Part shown: piece after piece, positions 8,551-16,209 of the stretch
How the letters are laid out: each line of letters begins with the position of its first letter
Numbering within the stretch: position 1 is the first letter of the stretch
From: Actinomarinicola tropica
GTDB taxonomy: Bacteria > Actinomycetota > Acidimicrobiia > Acidimicrobiales > SKKL01
Direction: 5' to 3'
DNA: 64,000 nucleotides
Assembly: GCF_009650215.1 (NCBI RefSeq)
Contig: NZ_CP045851.1
Span: 2,817,001 to 2,881,000, forward strand
Position numbers and translations under genes: made by a program
The notes under the pieces: generated by a model
Seen by the model: the letters and a program-made list of their open reading frames with translations, nothing else
Told to the model about the DNA's origin: nothing
Databases searched by the model: none

Positions 8551-9935
8551 GCCGCGGTGCCCCCGACGGTGAGGCGGGCGACCCGGAGGGTCGGCGTGCC
8601 GTCGCCCACCGGGACGCCCTGGCCGTCCTTCCCGCAGGTGCCGGGTCCGCCCATCTCGAAGTCGTCGCCGAGCATGTCGATGTCGCGGAGCACCTCAGGG
8701 CCGTTGCCGATGAGGTTGCCGTCGCGGATCGGGGCGGTGATCCGGCCGTCCTCGATGAGGTAGGCCTCGGTCATCCCGAACACGAAGTCGCCGGTGGCGG
8801 TGTTCACCTGCCCGCCGCCGAGCTGGGCGACGAAGACGCCGCGGTCGGTGGCCGCGACGATGTCGTCGGGTGCGTCGGTGCCGTTGCCGATGTAGGTGTT
8901 GGTCATGCGGACCATCGGCAGGTGCTGGTAGCTCTGGCGGCGCCCGTTGCCCGACGACGCACGCCCCTCCTTGCGGGACCGCAGGTGGTCCCACATGTAG
9001 TCGGTGAGGACGCCGTGCTCGATCAGGACGTTGCGCTGCGCGGGACGCCCCTCGTCGTCGATGGCGATGGCGCCCCACTCCTCCGACATCGTGCCGTCGT
9101 CGACGAGGGTGACGAGCGGGCTGGCGACGAGCTCGCCGCGACGCCCGGCGAAGACCGAGGCGTCCTTCGCGACGAGGTCGGCCTCGAGCCCGTGGCCGCA
9201 CGCCTCGTGGAAGAGCACGCCGCCACCGCCCTTGCCGATCACCACCGGCATCGACCCGGAGGGAGCGGGGACGGCGCCGAGCTTCGTCAGCGCCCGGCGT
9301 GCGGCGCGGCGGGCGAGGTCCTCGACGTCGTAGGCGTCGAACAGCTCGAAGCCCACCGTGCGTCCGATCGACTCGCGGCCGGTCTGGAGGCCGGTGTCGC
9401 CGTCGGCGACGCACGACACCGAGAACAGCGTGCGCACCTGGTCGTCCTCGGCCAGCAGGCCGTCGGTGTTGGCCACGAGGATCCGGCGCCGGGTGTCGCC
9501 GTAGCGCGCCATCACCTGGGTGATCTCGCCGCCGGCGGCCCGCGCCGCCTCGTCGGCCCGACCGAGCAGCTCGACCTTGGCCGCCTTGGCGACCTCCTCG
9601 GGCAGCGTGCGCACCCCGTGCGGGCGGGCGGCCTGCCGGGTGAGATCGACCGCCCTCGTGCCGCCGTCACCGCGGGAGGCGGCGGCCGCCGCGGCCTCGG
9701 CGGCGAGGCGCAGGCCCTGCTCGCTGAGGTCGGAGGTGTGGGCGAAGCCGGTCGTCTCGCCGCGCACGACCCGGATGCCCGCGCCCCTGTCCCGGCCCGA
9801 CGACATGTCCTCGATCCGGCCGTCGTCGAGCACGGCCCCCGTGTGGCGACGGTCCTCGACGAACACCTCGGCCCACTCGCCACCGGTGGCCAGGGCCGCG
9901 CCCAACGTCCGCTGCAGGGTCTGCTCGTCGATCAC
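8547..9935 (-). CDS. tldD: TldD metalloprotease
   Basis: The catalytic half of the TldD/TldE peptidase, 462 residues. The zinc motif HEACGH (HEXXXH) sits in GGVLFHEACGHGLEADLV, roughly residue 230, and the C-terminus has TATGDFVFGMTEAYLIEDGRI. The GTG start at 9935 is supported by GAGGAG five to six bases upstream. A possible minus-strand -10, TACCCT (10000-9995), uses the same seven bases as the -10 of the divergent thioesterase gene. tldE follows with a 4-bp overlap. Confidence 0.9.
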   Translation of the reverse strand: MIDEQTLQRTLGAALATGGEWAEVFVEDRRHTGAVLDDGRIEDMSSGRDRGAGIRVVRGETTGFAHTSDLSEQGLRLAAEAAAAAASRGDGGTRAVDLTRQAARPHGVRTLPEEVAKAAKVELLGRADEAARAAGGEITQVMARYGDTRRRILVANTDGLLAEDDQVRTLFSVSCVADGDTGLQTGRESIGRTVGFELFDAYDVEDLARRAARRALTKLGAVPAPSGSMPVVIGKGGGGVLFHEACGHGLEADLVAKDASVFAGRRGELVASPLVTLVDDGTMSEEWGAIAIDDEGRPAQRNVLIEHGVLTDYMWDHLRSRKEGRASSGNGRRQSYQHLPMVRMTNTYIGNGTDAPDDIVAATDRGVFVAQLGGGQVNTATGDFVFGMTEAYLIEDGRITAPIRDGNLIGNGPEVLRDIDMLGDDFEMGGPGTCGKDGQGVPVGDGTPTLRVARLTVGGTAA

Positions 9936-9993
9936 CGGCGCTCCTCGTCGTCGTGCACCTCGACCCCCGTGCCGCCCCGGTCGAGATGTGCCG

Positions 9994-10000
9994 TAGGGTA
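9994..10000. promoter_or_regulatory. Overlapping bidirectional -10 (TAGGGTA)
   Basis: The plus strand reads TAGGGT (9994-9999), 7 nt before the thioesterase ATG. The minus strand reads TACCCT (10000-9995), about 60 nt before the tldD start. One element could fire in both directions. Confidence 0.45.
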
Positions 10001-10006
10001 CCGGCG

Positions 10007-10384
10007 ATGCCCATCCGTCACGGGTCGTCGGCCGCGGTGGACCTGGTGGTCGCCGACGACGACACCGCCATCGCGATCCGGTCCGGCGACGTGCCCGTCC
10101 TCGCCACGCCACGCCTCGTCGCGCTCTTCGAGGAGGCCGCGGTGGCGGCGGTCGCCGGTCAGCTGGACGAGGGGATGACCACGGTGGGCATGCGCGTCCA
10201 GGTCGATCACCTGGCGCCGACGGCCGTGGGGTCGACCGTGACCGCGGAGGCCACGCTCGAGCGCATCGACGGGCGCCGCCTGGTGTTCACCGTTGCGGCG
10301 CGCGACAGCCGCGGACTGGTCGGGGCGGGCAAGGTGACCCGCGTCGTGGTCGACACCGACCGCTTCCTCGACAAGCTGTCGTAG
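10007..10384 (+). CDS. Hotdog-fold acyl-CoA thioesterase-like protein
   Basis: A 125-residue single hotdog domain. The core is TPRLVALFEEAAVAAVAGQLDEGMTTVGMRVQVDHLAPTAVGSTVTAEATLERIDGRRLVFTV, which resembles fluoroacetyl-CoA thioesterase-like and dehydratase-like hotdog proteins with a Glu in the helix and a basic VDHLAP strand. The substrate is unknown. ATG lies 7 nt after TAGGGT and has no Shine-Dalgarno, so it is probably leaderless. The gene converges with the small basic-peptide ORF, 5 bp away. Confidence 0.78.
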   Translation: MPIRHGSSAAVDLVVADDDTAIAIRSGDVPVLATPRLVALFEEAAVAAVAGQLDEGMTTVGMRVQVDHLAPTAVGSTVTAEATLERIDGRRLVFTVAARDSRGLVGAGKVTRVVVDTDRFLDKLS

Positions 10385-10389
10385 CGCCG

Positions 10390-10515
10390 TCACACCAGGC
10401 GCGGGAAGTGCCCCGGCGGGACCGTCGACGACGGCCGGTTCGTGCGGCGCGTGCGACGGGCGTCGACGGGCGGGGTCGGGCGACGGGTCCAGCGGGTGTT
10501 GCGTCGACGGGTCAT
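10390..10515 (-). CDS. 41-residue arginine-rich peptide, divergent to an ArsR-type regulator
   Basis: A short ORF encoding MTRRRNTRWTRRPTPPVD and onward, 41 residues with 12 arginines and six prolines. I do not recognise a family. It is supported as a gene by a strong GAGGAGGAGCC before ATG and by a plausible promoter: TTGCAA (10594-10589), 18 bp, then TACTCT (10570-10565). That promoter is covered by the two palindromic operators of the divergent regulator, so the peptide is probably the regulated target. It could alternatively be a chance ORF. Confidence 0.5.
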   Translation of the reverse strand: MTRRRNTRWTRRPTPPVDARRTRRTNRPSSTVPPGHFPRLV

Positions 10516-10548
10516 GGCTCCTCCTCGGGTGACCGCTAGGCTGCGATC

Positions 10549-10564
10549 GCAAAGAACTCTTTGC
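10549..10564. promoter_or_regulatory. Operator palindrome 1 of the ArsR-type regulator
   Basis: GCAAAGA-AC-TCTTTGC, a perfect 7-bp inverted repeat. It covers the expected transcription start of the leftward promoter for the 41-residue peptide. Confidence 0.7.
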
Positions 10565-10574
10565 AGAGTACCCA

Positions 10575-10594
10575 TTGCAAAGGACTCTTTGCAA
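10575..10594. promoter_or_regulatory. Operator palindrome 2 of the ArsR-type regulator
   Basis: TTGCAAAG-GACT-CTTTGCAA, a perfect 8-bp inverted repeat sharing the GCAAAG/CTTTGC core with operator 1. The centres are 28 bp apart. Its left-reading end forms the TTGCAA -35 of the divergent peptide gene. Confidence 0.7.
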
Positions 10595-10618
10595 ACACTT
10601 CTTTGGGAAGGACGCACC

Positions 10619-11305
10619 GTGCCCGACGAGACGCCGGACCAGACGCCCCGCACCGCCGACCCCCTCCCCGCCGACGAGTGCCGGGTCCTCGACGCCGCTG
10701 CGCTCAAGGCCCTCGCCCACCCGTTGCGGTTCCGCCTGCTGGAGCGGCTGATGGAGCGGGGTCCGAGCACCGCGAGCGAGCTGGCGCGCGAAGTGGGCGA
10801 GAGCAGCGGCTCGACGAGCTACCACCTGCGCCAGCTGGCCGCCCACGAGCTGATCGTCGAGGCTCCCGACATCGGCACAGGACGCGACCGCTGGTGGCGG
10901 GCCCGGCCCGGCGGCTGGACGCTCGAGGGCTTCGAGATGCAGCAGAACCAGCCCGAGACCGCCCACGACGTCGACGTCGTCCTCGACGAGGTCCGCCGCA
11001 CCCAGACCGAGCGCCTCCACCGCTGGCACCGCGAAGCCCACCTGTGGGGCTCCGAGTGGGTCGACGGCAGCATCGACATGATCTCGCGGCCGATCCTGAC
11101 CCGCGGCGAGATGCGCCAGATGCGCGACGAGCTGCTCGCGGTGGTCGACCGCTGGCGGAGCGCCGTCGGCGAGCGCAGCGCCGGCCGCGCCCCCGTGCCC
11201 GACGGGGCGGTGCCCGTGACCCTCGTCCTCGACGTCTTCCCGAGCGGCGACCCGCCGGGCCGCGACGCCGACGGAGATCAGGCCGGGACGGCCACCTCGC
11301 CGTAG
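10619..11305 (+). CDS. ArsR-type winged-helix transcriptional regulator
   Basis: A 228-residue DNA-binding protein with an HTH_20/ArsR-like domain at about residues 20-90: LKALAHPLRFRLLERLMERGPSTASELAREVGESSGSTSYHLRQLAAHELI. The C-terminal half is a helical sensor region typical of larger members often found beside MFS transporters. No metal-binding cysteine cluster is visible. GTG follows GAAGGA with good spacing. Two matching palindromes in the 5' region argue for autoregulation together with the divergent 41-residue peptide. The 3' end overlaps fbiC by 28 bp. Confidence 0.85.
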   Translation: MPDETPDQTPRTADPLPADECRVLDAAALKALAHPLRFRLLERLMERGPSTASELAREVGESSGSTSYHLRQLAAHELIVEAPDIGTGRDRWWRARPGGWTLEGFEMQQNQPETAHDVDVVLDEVRRTQTERLHRWHREAHLWGSEWVDGSIDMISRPILTRGEMRQMRDELLAVVDRWRSAVGERSAGRAPVPDGAVPVTLVLDVFPSGDPPGRDADGDQAGTATSP

Positions 11306-13617
11306 AGGGTGGTGCGCTGGCGCAGCGGACGACCGAGCGGGGCGACGATCGCCGCGAAGTCGTCGGGCGTCAGCTGCTGGCCGTGCTCGGCGCCGGCGGC
11401 CCGCGAGATGTTCTCGTCCATCAGCGTGCCCCCGAGGTCGTTGCAGCCGGCCTGGAGCATCTGGCGGACCCCGGACACCCCGATCTTCACCCAGCTCGCC
11501 TGCACGTTGTCGATGAGGCCCCGGTAGGCGATGCGCGCCACGGCGTGCACGAGGAGGGTCTCGCGGAACGTGGGCCCGCGTCGGGCCTTCCGCTGGAGGT
11601 AGATGGGCGACGCCATGTGGACGAACGGGAGCCCGACGAACTCGGTGAACCCCCCGGTGTCGCGCTGGAGGTCGCGGGTGACGAGCAGGTGGCGCACCCA
11701 GCTCTCCGGCTGCTCGACCGCACCGAACATCATCGTGACGTTCGAGCGCAGGCCGACCTCGTGCGCGGTGCGGTGGGCGAACAGCCACTCGTCGGTGGTG
11801 ATCTTGTCGGGGCAGAGGACCTCGCGCACCGGGTCGTCCAGGATCTCCGCCGCCGTGCCGGGCAGGGTCCGCAGTCCCGCGTCCATCAGCCGGCGGAGGT
11901 AGTCGGCGAGCGGCTCGCCGAGCCGGCGCGCCCCCTCGGTCACCTCGAGCGCCGTGAAGCCGTGGATGTGGATGCCGGGCGCGGCCTCGGCGACCGCCCG
12001 GGTGACGTCGACGTAGTAGTCGCCGTCGAAGTCCGGGTGGATGCCGCCCTGGAGGCAGACCTCGGTGGCGCCGACCTCGACCGCCTCGCGCACCCGCTCG
12101 GCGATGTCGTCGAGCGTGAGGAGGTACGGGGTGCCCCGCAGGTTGAGCGACAGCGGCCCCTTGCTGAAGCCGCAGAACCGGCACTTGAACGTGCAGACGT
12201 TCGTGTAGTTGATGTTGCGGTTCCGCACGTAGGTGACGTCGTCGCCGACCGCCTCCCGCCGCAGCTCGTCGGCCAGGGCGGCCACCGCCGCGACCTCGTG
12301 GCCCCGGGCGCGCAGGAGCGTGAGCAGCTCGTCGCCGCCGGGTTCGTGTCCCATCCGGACGCCCTCGAGGACGTCGACGACGGGCCCCGAGGTGGCCGCC
12401 GGCGCCGGCACCAACGCGGGGGCAGGCGCCGAGGCCCCGGAGTACCAGGCGGTCGAGCGGTTCTCGACGTCGACGTCGGCGCCGGAGCCCACGTGGCGGG
12501 CGTCGCGGATCCGCTCCGGCAGGTGGGACCCCTCGTCGTCGCGCGCCAGACCGTCGGCGTCGGCGCGGTCGAGCACGGCGAAGCGCAGCGACTCGTCGAA
12601 CCAGCGGTCGGGGTCGAGCACGTGCTCGCGGTGGGCCGTGAGGCGGGGGGCGAGCACGAAGCCGTGGGCCTCGGTGGCGGAGCGGAGCGCCTCGAGCGCG
12701 GGCCAGGGGCGCTCGGGGTTCACGTGGTCGGCGGTGACCGGGGAGACGCCGCCCCAGTCGTCGATGCCGGCGTCGATGAGCGCCCCGAGGTCGGCCGCGA
12801 GGTTCGGCGGGGCCTGCACGTGCACCTCGGGCGGGAGCGCGAGGCGGGCCAGGGCGACGGCCCGCAGGTGGGCCTCCTCCGGGCAGGGCTCGTGTCGCCA
12901 CATCGCCGTACCCGGCTTGGGCAGGAAGTTCTGGACGATGACCTCCTGCACGTGGCCGTGGCGGCGGTGGGCGGCGGCGATGGCCGAGAGCGCCTCGAGC
13001 CGATCGGCCTCCGTCTCGCCGATGCCGACGAGGATGCCGGTGGTGAACGGGATCCGCAGCTCGCCGGCGGCCTCGAGCGTGGCGAGCCGGCGCTCGGGTG
13101 CCTTGTCGGGTGCACCGCGGTGGGCGGGCAGGTCGGCACGCAGGGTCTCGACCATCATCCCCTGCGAGGGGCTGACCGCCCGGAGGGCCGCGAGGTCGTC
13201 GCGCCCGAGGGCGCCGGCGTTGGCGTGGGGCAGGAGCCCGGTCTCGTCGAGCACGAGGCGGGCCATCGCGACCAGGTGGTCGATCGTCGACGTGCGACCG
13301 TGGGCGGCCAACCACTCGGCGGCGACCGGGTACCGGGCCTCGGGCTGCTCGCCCAGGGTGAAGAGGGCCTCGTGGCAGCCGACCCTGGCACCGGCCCACG
13401 CGATCTCGAGCACCGCGTCGGCGTCGAGGTAGGGGCGGTCGAGCCGGGCCGGCGGCCGGGCGAAGGTGCAGTAGCCGCAGTTGTCCCGGCACAGCATCGT
13501 GAGGGGGATGAAGACCTTGGGCGAGTAGGTGATGCGGTGGCCGTGCCGCGCGTCGCGCACGGCACGTGCCGCCGCGAGCAGCTCGTCGGTCGGCAGGTGG
13601 AGGAGGTCCTGGTTCAC
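11278..13617 (-). CDS. fbiC: Bifunctional FO synthase FbiC (CofG-CofH fusion)
   Basis: Makes FO, the deazaflavin chromophore of coenzyme F420, from tyrosine and 5-amino-6-ribitylamino-uracil. The 779-residue protein fuses two radical SAM modules. The N-terminal CofG part has CRDNCGYC in YSPKVFIPLTMLCRDNCGYC, and the C-terminal CofH part has CTFKCRFC after YTNV. It is somewhat shorter than the mycobacterial protein (about 856 residues), mainly at the N-terminus. The GTG start is fixed by a 4-bp overlap (GTGA) with the hxlR stop, plus a CGGAG upstream. It forms a two-gene operon with the regulator. Confidence 0.94.
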   Translation of the reverse strand: MNQDLLHLPTDELLAAARAVRDARHGHRITYSPKVFIPLTMLCRDNCGYCTFARPPARLDRPYLDADAVLEIAWAGARVGCHEALFTLGEQPEARYPVAAEWLAAHGRTSTIDHLVAMARLVLDETGLLPHANAGALGRDDLAALRAVSPSQGMMVETLRADLPAHRGAPDKAPERRLATLEAAGELRIPFTTGILVGIGETEADRLEALSAIAAAHRRHGHVQEVIVQNFLPKPGTAMWRHEPCPEEAHLRAVALARLALPPEVHVQAPPNLAADLGALIDAGIDDWGGVSPVTADHVNPERPWPALEALRSATEAHGFVLAPRLTAHREHVLDPDRWFDESLRFAVLDRADADGLARDDEGSHLPERIRDARHVGSGADVDVENRSTAWYSGASAPAPALVPAPAATSGPVVDVLEGVRMGHEPGGDELLTLLRARGHEVAAVAALADELRREAVGDDVTYVRNRNINYTNVCTFKCRFCGFSKGPLSLNLRGTPYLLTLDDIAERVREAVEVGATEVCLQGGIHPDFDGDYYVDVTRAVAEAAPGIHIHGFTALEVTEGARRLGEPLADYLRRLMDAGLRTLPGTAAEILDDPVREVLCPDKITTDEWLFAHRTAHEVGLRSNVTMMFGAVEQPESWVRHLLVTRDLQRDTGGFTEFVGLPFVHMASPIYLQRKARRGPTFRETLLVHAVARIAYRGLIDNVQASWVKIGVSGVRQMLQAGCNDLGGTLMDENISRAAGAEHGQQLTPDDFAAIVAPLGRPLRQRTTLYGEVAVPA

Positions 13618-14102
13618 GAGGCTCCGTGCAGGTCGGCGGGGGCCGGGACGGCCTCCGGTCGGGCGGGGGCGCCGGGCCCGGGACGGCTCCGGATGTGGTG
13701 CGGCGCCGCGGCGACGTCGCAGGAGGGGCAACGAGGCTGCCGCTCGATCGGCGTGCCGCAGGCGTCGTGGAGCAGCTCGACGGGCGGGCCGGCGTCGGCG
13801 TACCAGCGGTCGCCCCAGGCCATGAGCGCGATGAGCGCGGGCGAGAGGTCCGCCCCCTTGCGGGTGAGGCGGTACTCGCAGCGCAGCGGGCGCTGCTGGT
13901 ACGGGACCTTCTCGACCAGTCCGTGCTCGAGCAGCCGGTGCAGGCGGTCGGTGAGGAGGTTGCGGGCGATGCCGAGGTCGGCGTGCATCTCGCTGAACCG
14001 GCGCACCCCCCGGAACAGGTCCCGGAGGATGAGCAGGGTCCAGCGGTCGCCGACCACGTCGAGCGTCGCCGCGATCGAGCAGGGAGGTTCGGTCGGTCCC
14101 AT
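13614..14102 (-). CDS. HxlR-family transcriptional regulator
   Basis: A 162-residue winged-helix regulator with the HxlR pattern CSIAATLDVVGDRWTLLILRDLFRGVRRFSEM and RNLLTDRLHRLLEHGLVE. It ends with CGTPIERQPRCPSC, a cysteine pair that could sense redox state or bind metal. The ATG is 9 nt after TAGCGT (14117-14112), with TTGCAG 17 bp further up. A 7-bp inverted repeat lies inside this promoter. Translational overlap with fbiC implies that it controls F420 chromophore synthesis. Confidence 0.88.
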   Translation of the reverse strand: MGPTEPPCSIAATLDVVGDRWTLLILRDLFRGVRRFSEMHADLGIARNLLTDRLHRLLEHGLVEKVPYQQRPLRCEYRLTRKGADLSPALIALMAWGDRWYADAGPPVELLHDACGTPIERQPRCPSCDVAAAPHHIRSRPGPGAPARPEAVPAPADLHGAS

Positions 14103-14111
14103 CGGGCGGGC

Positions 14112-14145
14112 ACGCTAAGCCAGTCGGTTTCGATCTGCAACCGAC
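14112..14145 (-). promoter_or_regulatory. hxlR-fbiC promoter with embedded operator
   Basis: Minus-strand promoter with -35 TTGCAG (14140-14135), 17-bp spacer and -10 TAGCGT (14117-14112). GTCGGTT (14123-14129) and AACCGAC (14139-14145) form a perfect 7-bp inverted repeat with a 9-nt spacer that overlaps the -35. This is the expected place for autorepression. Confidence 0.6.
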
Positions 14146-14151
14146 CTGCCG

Positions 14152-15069
14152 TCAGCCTTCCGTGGCCGGGATGACGTCCGCGGGCGGTGCGATCACGAGG
14201 GGCTCGTCGAGCTCGGACAGCTGGAGACGCCACCGGAGCGCGGCACCGGCCGGAGGTGCCTCCCCGACCGCCTCGGCCGCGGCGGCGAGATCGAGCTCGA
14301 CCTCCACGCTGTCGATGCGGCCGTCCCGGTCCATCGACGTGCGGTAGGTGATGAGGCGATCGGCGGCATCGGGCGGCAGCACGTCGGCCAGGTGGGCGAA
14401 GGCCGCCAACGAGCCACCCGCCCCGGCGAGCGCCCGGACGTCGACGTGCCCGGAGTAGACGCCCCCCGTGTGGGCCCGGATGCGCTCGTGGGCGTGGTCG
14501 AGCAGGTCGAGCACCTGGTCGACGCCCGGGACGATCCCGCCGAGCGGGTTCCCGCCCGGCGGCAGCGACGTCCACGGCGCGTCCTCGCCGACGCGCATCC
14601 AGGACGCACCGGCCACCGTGCGCACCTCGACGGCCCGACCACGCAGCTCGGCGGGAAGGTGCGCGGCGAGCTCGGGCGCCCCGGCGAAGGTCTCGTCGAG
14701 GTCCATCGACGCCGTGACCGCGTCGGCCCCGCGGTCGAAGGCGCCCTGGACGTGGGTGTCGATCGAGGGGGCGGCCTCGACGCCGGGGCTGATCTCGACG
14801 CCGAGCACGTAGCGACCCGTGCGGACCTCCCGCGTCCGGGCCAGCGCGTCGGCGAGGTCCTCCGGCCGGAGGAAGACCCCGCCCTCCGCCCAGACGTCGT
14901 GGCTGGCGTCCTCGTCCGGGCCGTCGTCGCTGGCCGGCCCGACGGGGGACGGCGACGAGGCGTCGGCGGGATCGGGACCCGATCCGCTGCACGCGCCGGC
15001 CAGGAGGAGCAGCGGCAGCAGCGCCCACCGGACGGCGTGGACGGTACGGGTGGGGACGGCTCGTGACAT
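14152..15069 (-). CDS. Lipoprotein resembling the LppX/LprG-type fold
   Basis: A 305-residue exported protein. The N-terminal signal RWALLPLLLLAGACSG has a lipobox with Cys at about residue 26, followed by a disordered Pro/Ser/Asp linker. The mature part has the look of LppX_LprAFG-type carriers: paired statements of variable change around the internal repeat VQGAFDRGADAVTASMDL and TSMDRDGRIDSVEVELDL. These bind lipids at the cell envelope, but this assignment rests on general resemblance only. ATG is preceded by AAGGAG at 8 nt. Confidence 0.6.
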   Translation of the reverse strand: MSRAVPTRTVHAVRWALLPLLLLAGACSGSGPDPADASSPSPVGPASDDGPDEDASHDVWAEGGVFLRPEDLADALARTREVRTGRYVLGVEISPGVEAAPSIDTHVQGAFDRGADAVTASMDLDETFAGAPELAAHLPAELRGRAVEVRTVAGASWMRVGEDAPWTSLPPGGNPLGGIVPGVDQVLDLLDHAHERIRAHTGGVYSGHVDVRALAGAGGSLAAFAHLADVLPPDAADRLITYRTSMDRDGRIDSVEVELDLAAAAEAVGEAPPAGAALRWRLQLSELDEPLVIAPPADVIPATEG

Positions 15070-15210
15070 GTCGGGAGCTCCTTCGACCGGAGGGTGCGAG
15101 GTCGGGCTCAACCGACGAGGCGCATGTCCGTCGTGGGACGGCGGCGCAGCTGCCAGCATGACCCATCACGGCCGGTGGCACAATGGCCGCCCCACATCAC
15201 GGAGAGCTGG

Positions 15211-16209
15211 ATGGAGACCACGACCACCGACCGCAAGCGCAAGGCGCTGCTCGTGCTGCGGATCGTGGTCAGCCTGGCGATGCTCGGGGTCCTCTTCCTC
15301 CAGGTCGACGACGTGGCGTTCTCCGAGGTCATCCCGCCGTGGTCCGCCGGGAACGGCCTCTGGCTCCTCGGCGCCGCGACGCTCACCTTCGTCGGGATCG
15401 GCGTGTCCGCCGCCCGGTGGCACCAGGTGCTGGCGGCGCTCGGGGTCCACGCGCGCTGGCGGCACCTGTTCTCGCACTACCTCGCGGGCCAGTTCGTCTC
15501 GAACGTCCTGCCCACCACGATCGGCGGCGACGTCCTCCGGGTCTCGCGCCTCTCGCGCGAGACGGGGCTCGGGCCGAGCACCTTCGCGTCGGTGGTCCTC
15601 GAGCGGCTGAGCGGGTGGATCGTCCTTCCCCTCATCACCTTCTCCGGCCTCGCCCTGAACCCGGGGCTCCGTGGGCTCGGCCGGGCCTCGACGGTCGCCA
15701 CGGCCATCGCCCTCGTCACCCTCGTCGGCCTCATGGGGGTCGTGATCTTCGTCGCGGACAAGCGCCTCCTCGGGCGCTTCACGAGCTCCGAGGGCTGGCA
15801 GCGCTTCGTCGGGGCGGTGCACCTGGGGGTCGACGGCATGCGACGTCGCCCCACCGATGCGATGGCCGTGCTCGCCGTCGGCATCGGGTACCAGTTGGTC
15901 CTCGTCCTCGCCGCGCTGATGGCGGCCCAGGCGCTCCACATCCCCCAGGTCGGCCTCACCGCGCTCCTCGTGTTCATGCCCGCGGTGCTCATCATCCAGG
16001 TGCTGCCGATCGGGATCTCCGGCCTCGGGCTCCGCGAAGGTGCGTTCGTCCTGTTCCTGAAGCCGCTCGGCGTCCCCGCCGAGAAGGCCATCGCCCTCGG
16101 CCTGCTGCTCTACCTGCTCAACCTCGTCACGTCGCTGCCCGGTGCCGGCGCCTTCGCCCTCGGCAACCGCCGGCGGGCCGGCGCTCCGGGCGGGCAGGTG
16201 CCCCGATGA
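15211..16209 (+). CDS. Flippase-like integral membrane protein (LPG_synthase_TM/UPF0104)
   Basis: A 332-residue polytopic membrane protein of the lysylphosphatidylglycerol synthase TM-region/AglD-like family. The signature LAGQFVSNVLPTTIGGDVLRVSRL and the later LPIGISGLGLREGAFVLFLKPLGVPAEKA are typical. The cytosolic aminoacyl transferase domain is absent, so this is a stand-alone membrane unit, thought to move lipid-linked molecules across the membrane. GGAGA ten bases before ATG sets the start. It overlaps the next gene by 4 bp (ATGA), so the two are coupled. Confidence 0.83.
   Translation: METTTTDRKRKALLVLRIVVSLAMLGVLFLQVDDVAFSEVIPPWSAGNGLWLLGAATLTFVGIGVSAARWHQVLAALGVHARWRHLFSHYLAGQFVSNVLPTTIGGDVLRVSRLSRETGLGPSTFASVVLERLSGWIVLPLITFSGLALNPGLRGLGRASTVATAIALVTLVGLMGVVIFVADKRLLGRFTSSEGWQRFVGAVHLGVDGMRRRPTDAMAVLAVGIGYQLVLVLAALMAAQALHIPQVGLTALLVFMPAVLIIQVLPIGISGLGLREGAFVLFLKPLGVPAEKAIALGLLLYLLNLVTSLPGAGAFALGNRRRAGAPGGQVPR

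Noticed and set aside
7198-9935. A peptide natural-product cluster around TldD/TldE
   Set aside because: No precursor peptide, transporter dedicated to it or modifying enzyme is adjacent; the MFS gene is convergent and of general type.
10561-14118. A 1185-codon plus-strand open frame
   Set aside because: It lies antisense to fbiC and hxlR, has no ribosome site or recognisable domain, and is explained by GC-rich codon bias.
9932-15181. A very long open frame on the minus strand (about 1750 codons)
   Set aside because: It is a high-GC shadow reading through several well-identified genes (fbiC, hxlR, the lipoprotein and others) in the wrong frame; its product is Arg/Pro-rich and low-complexity.
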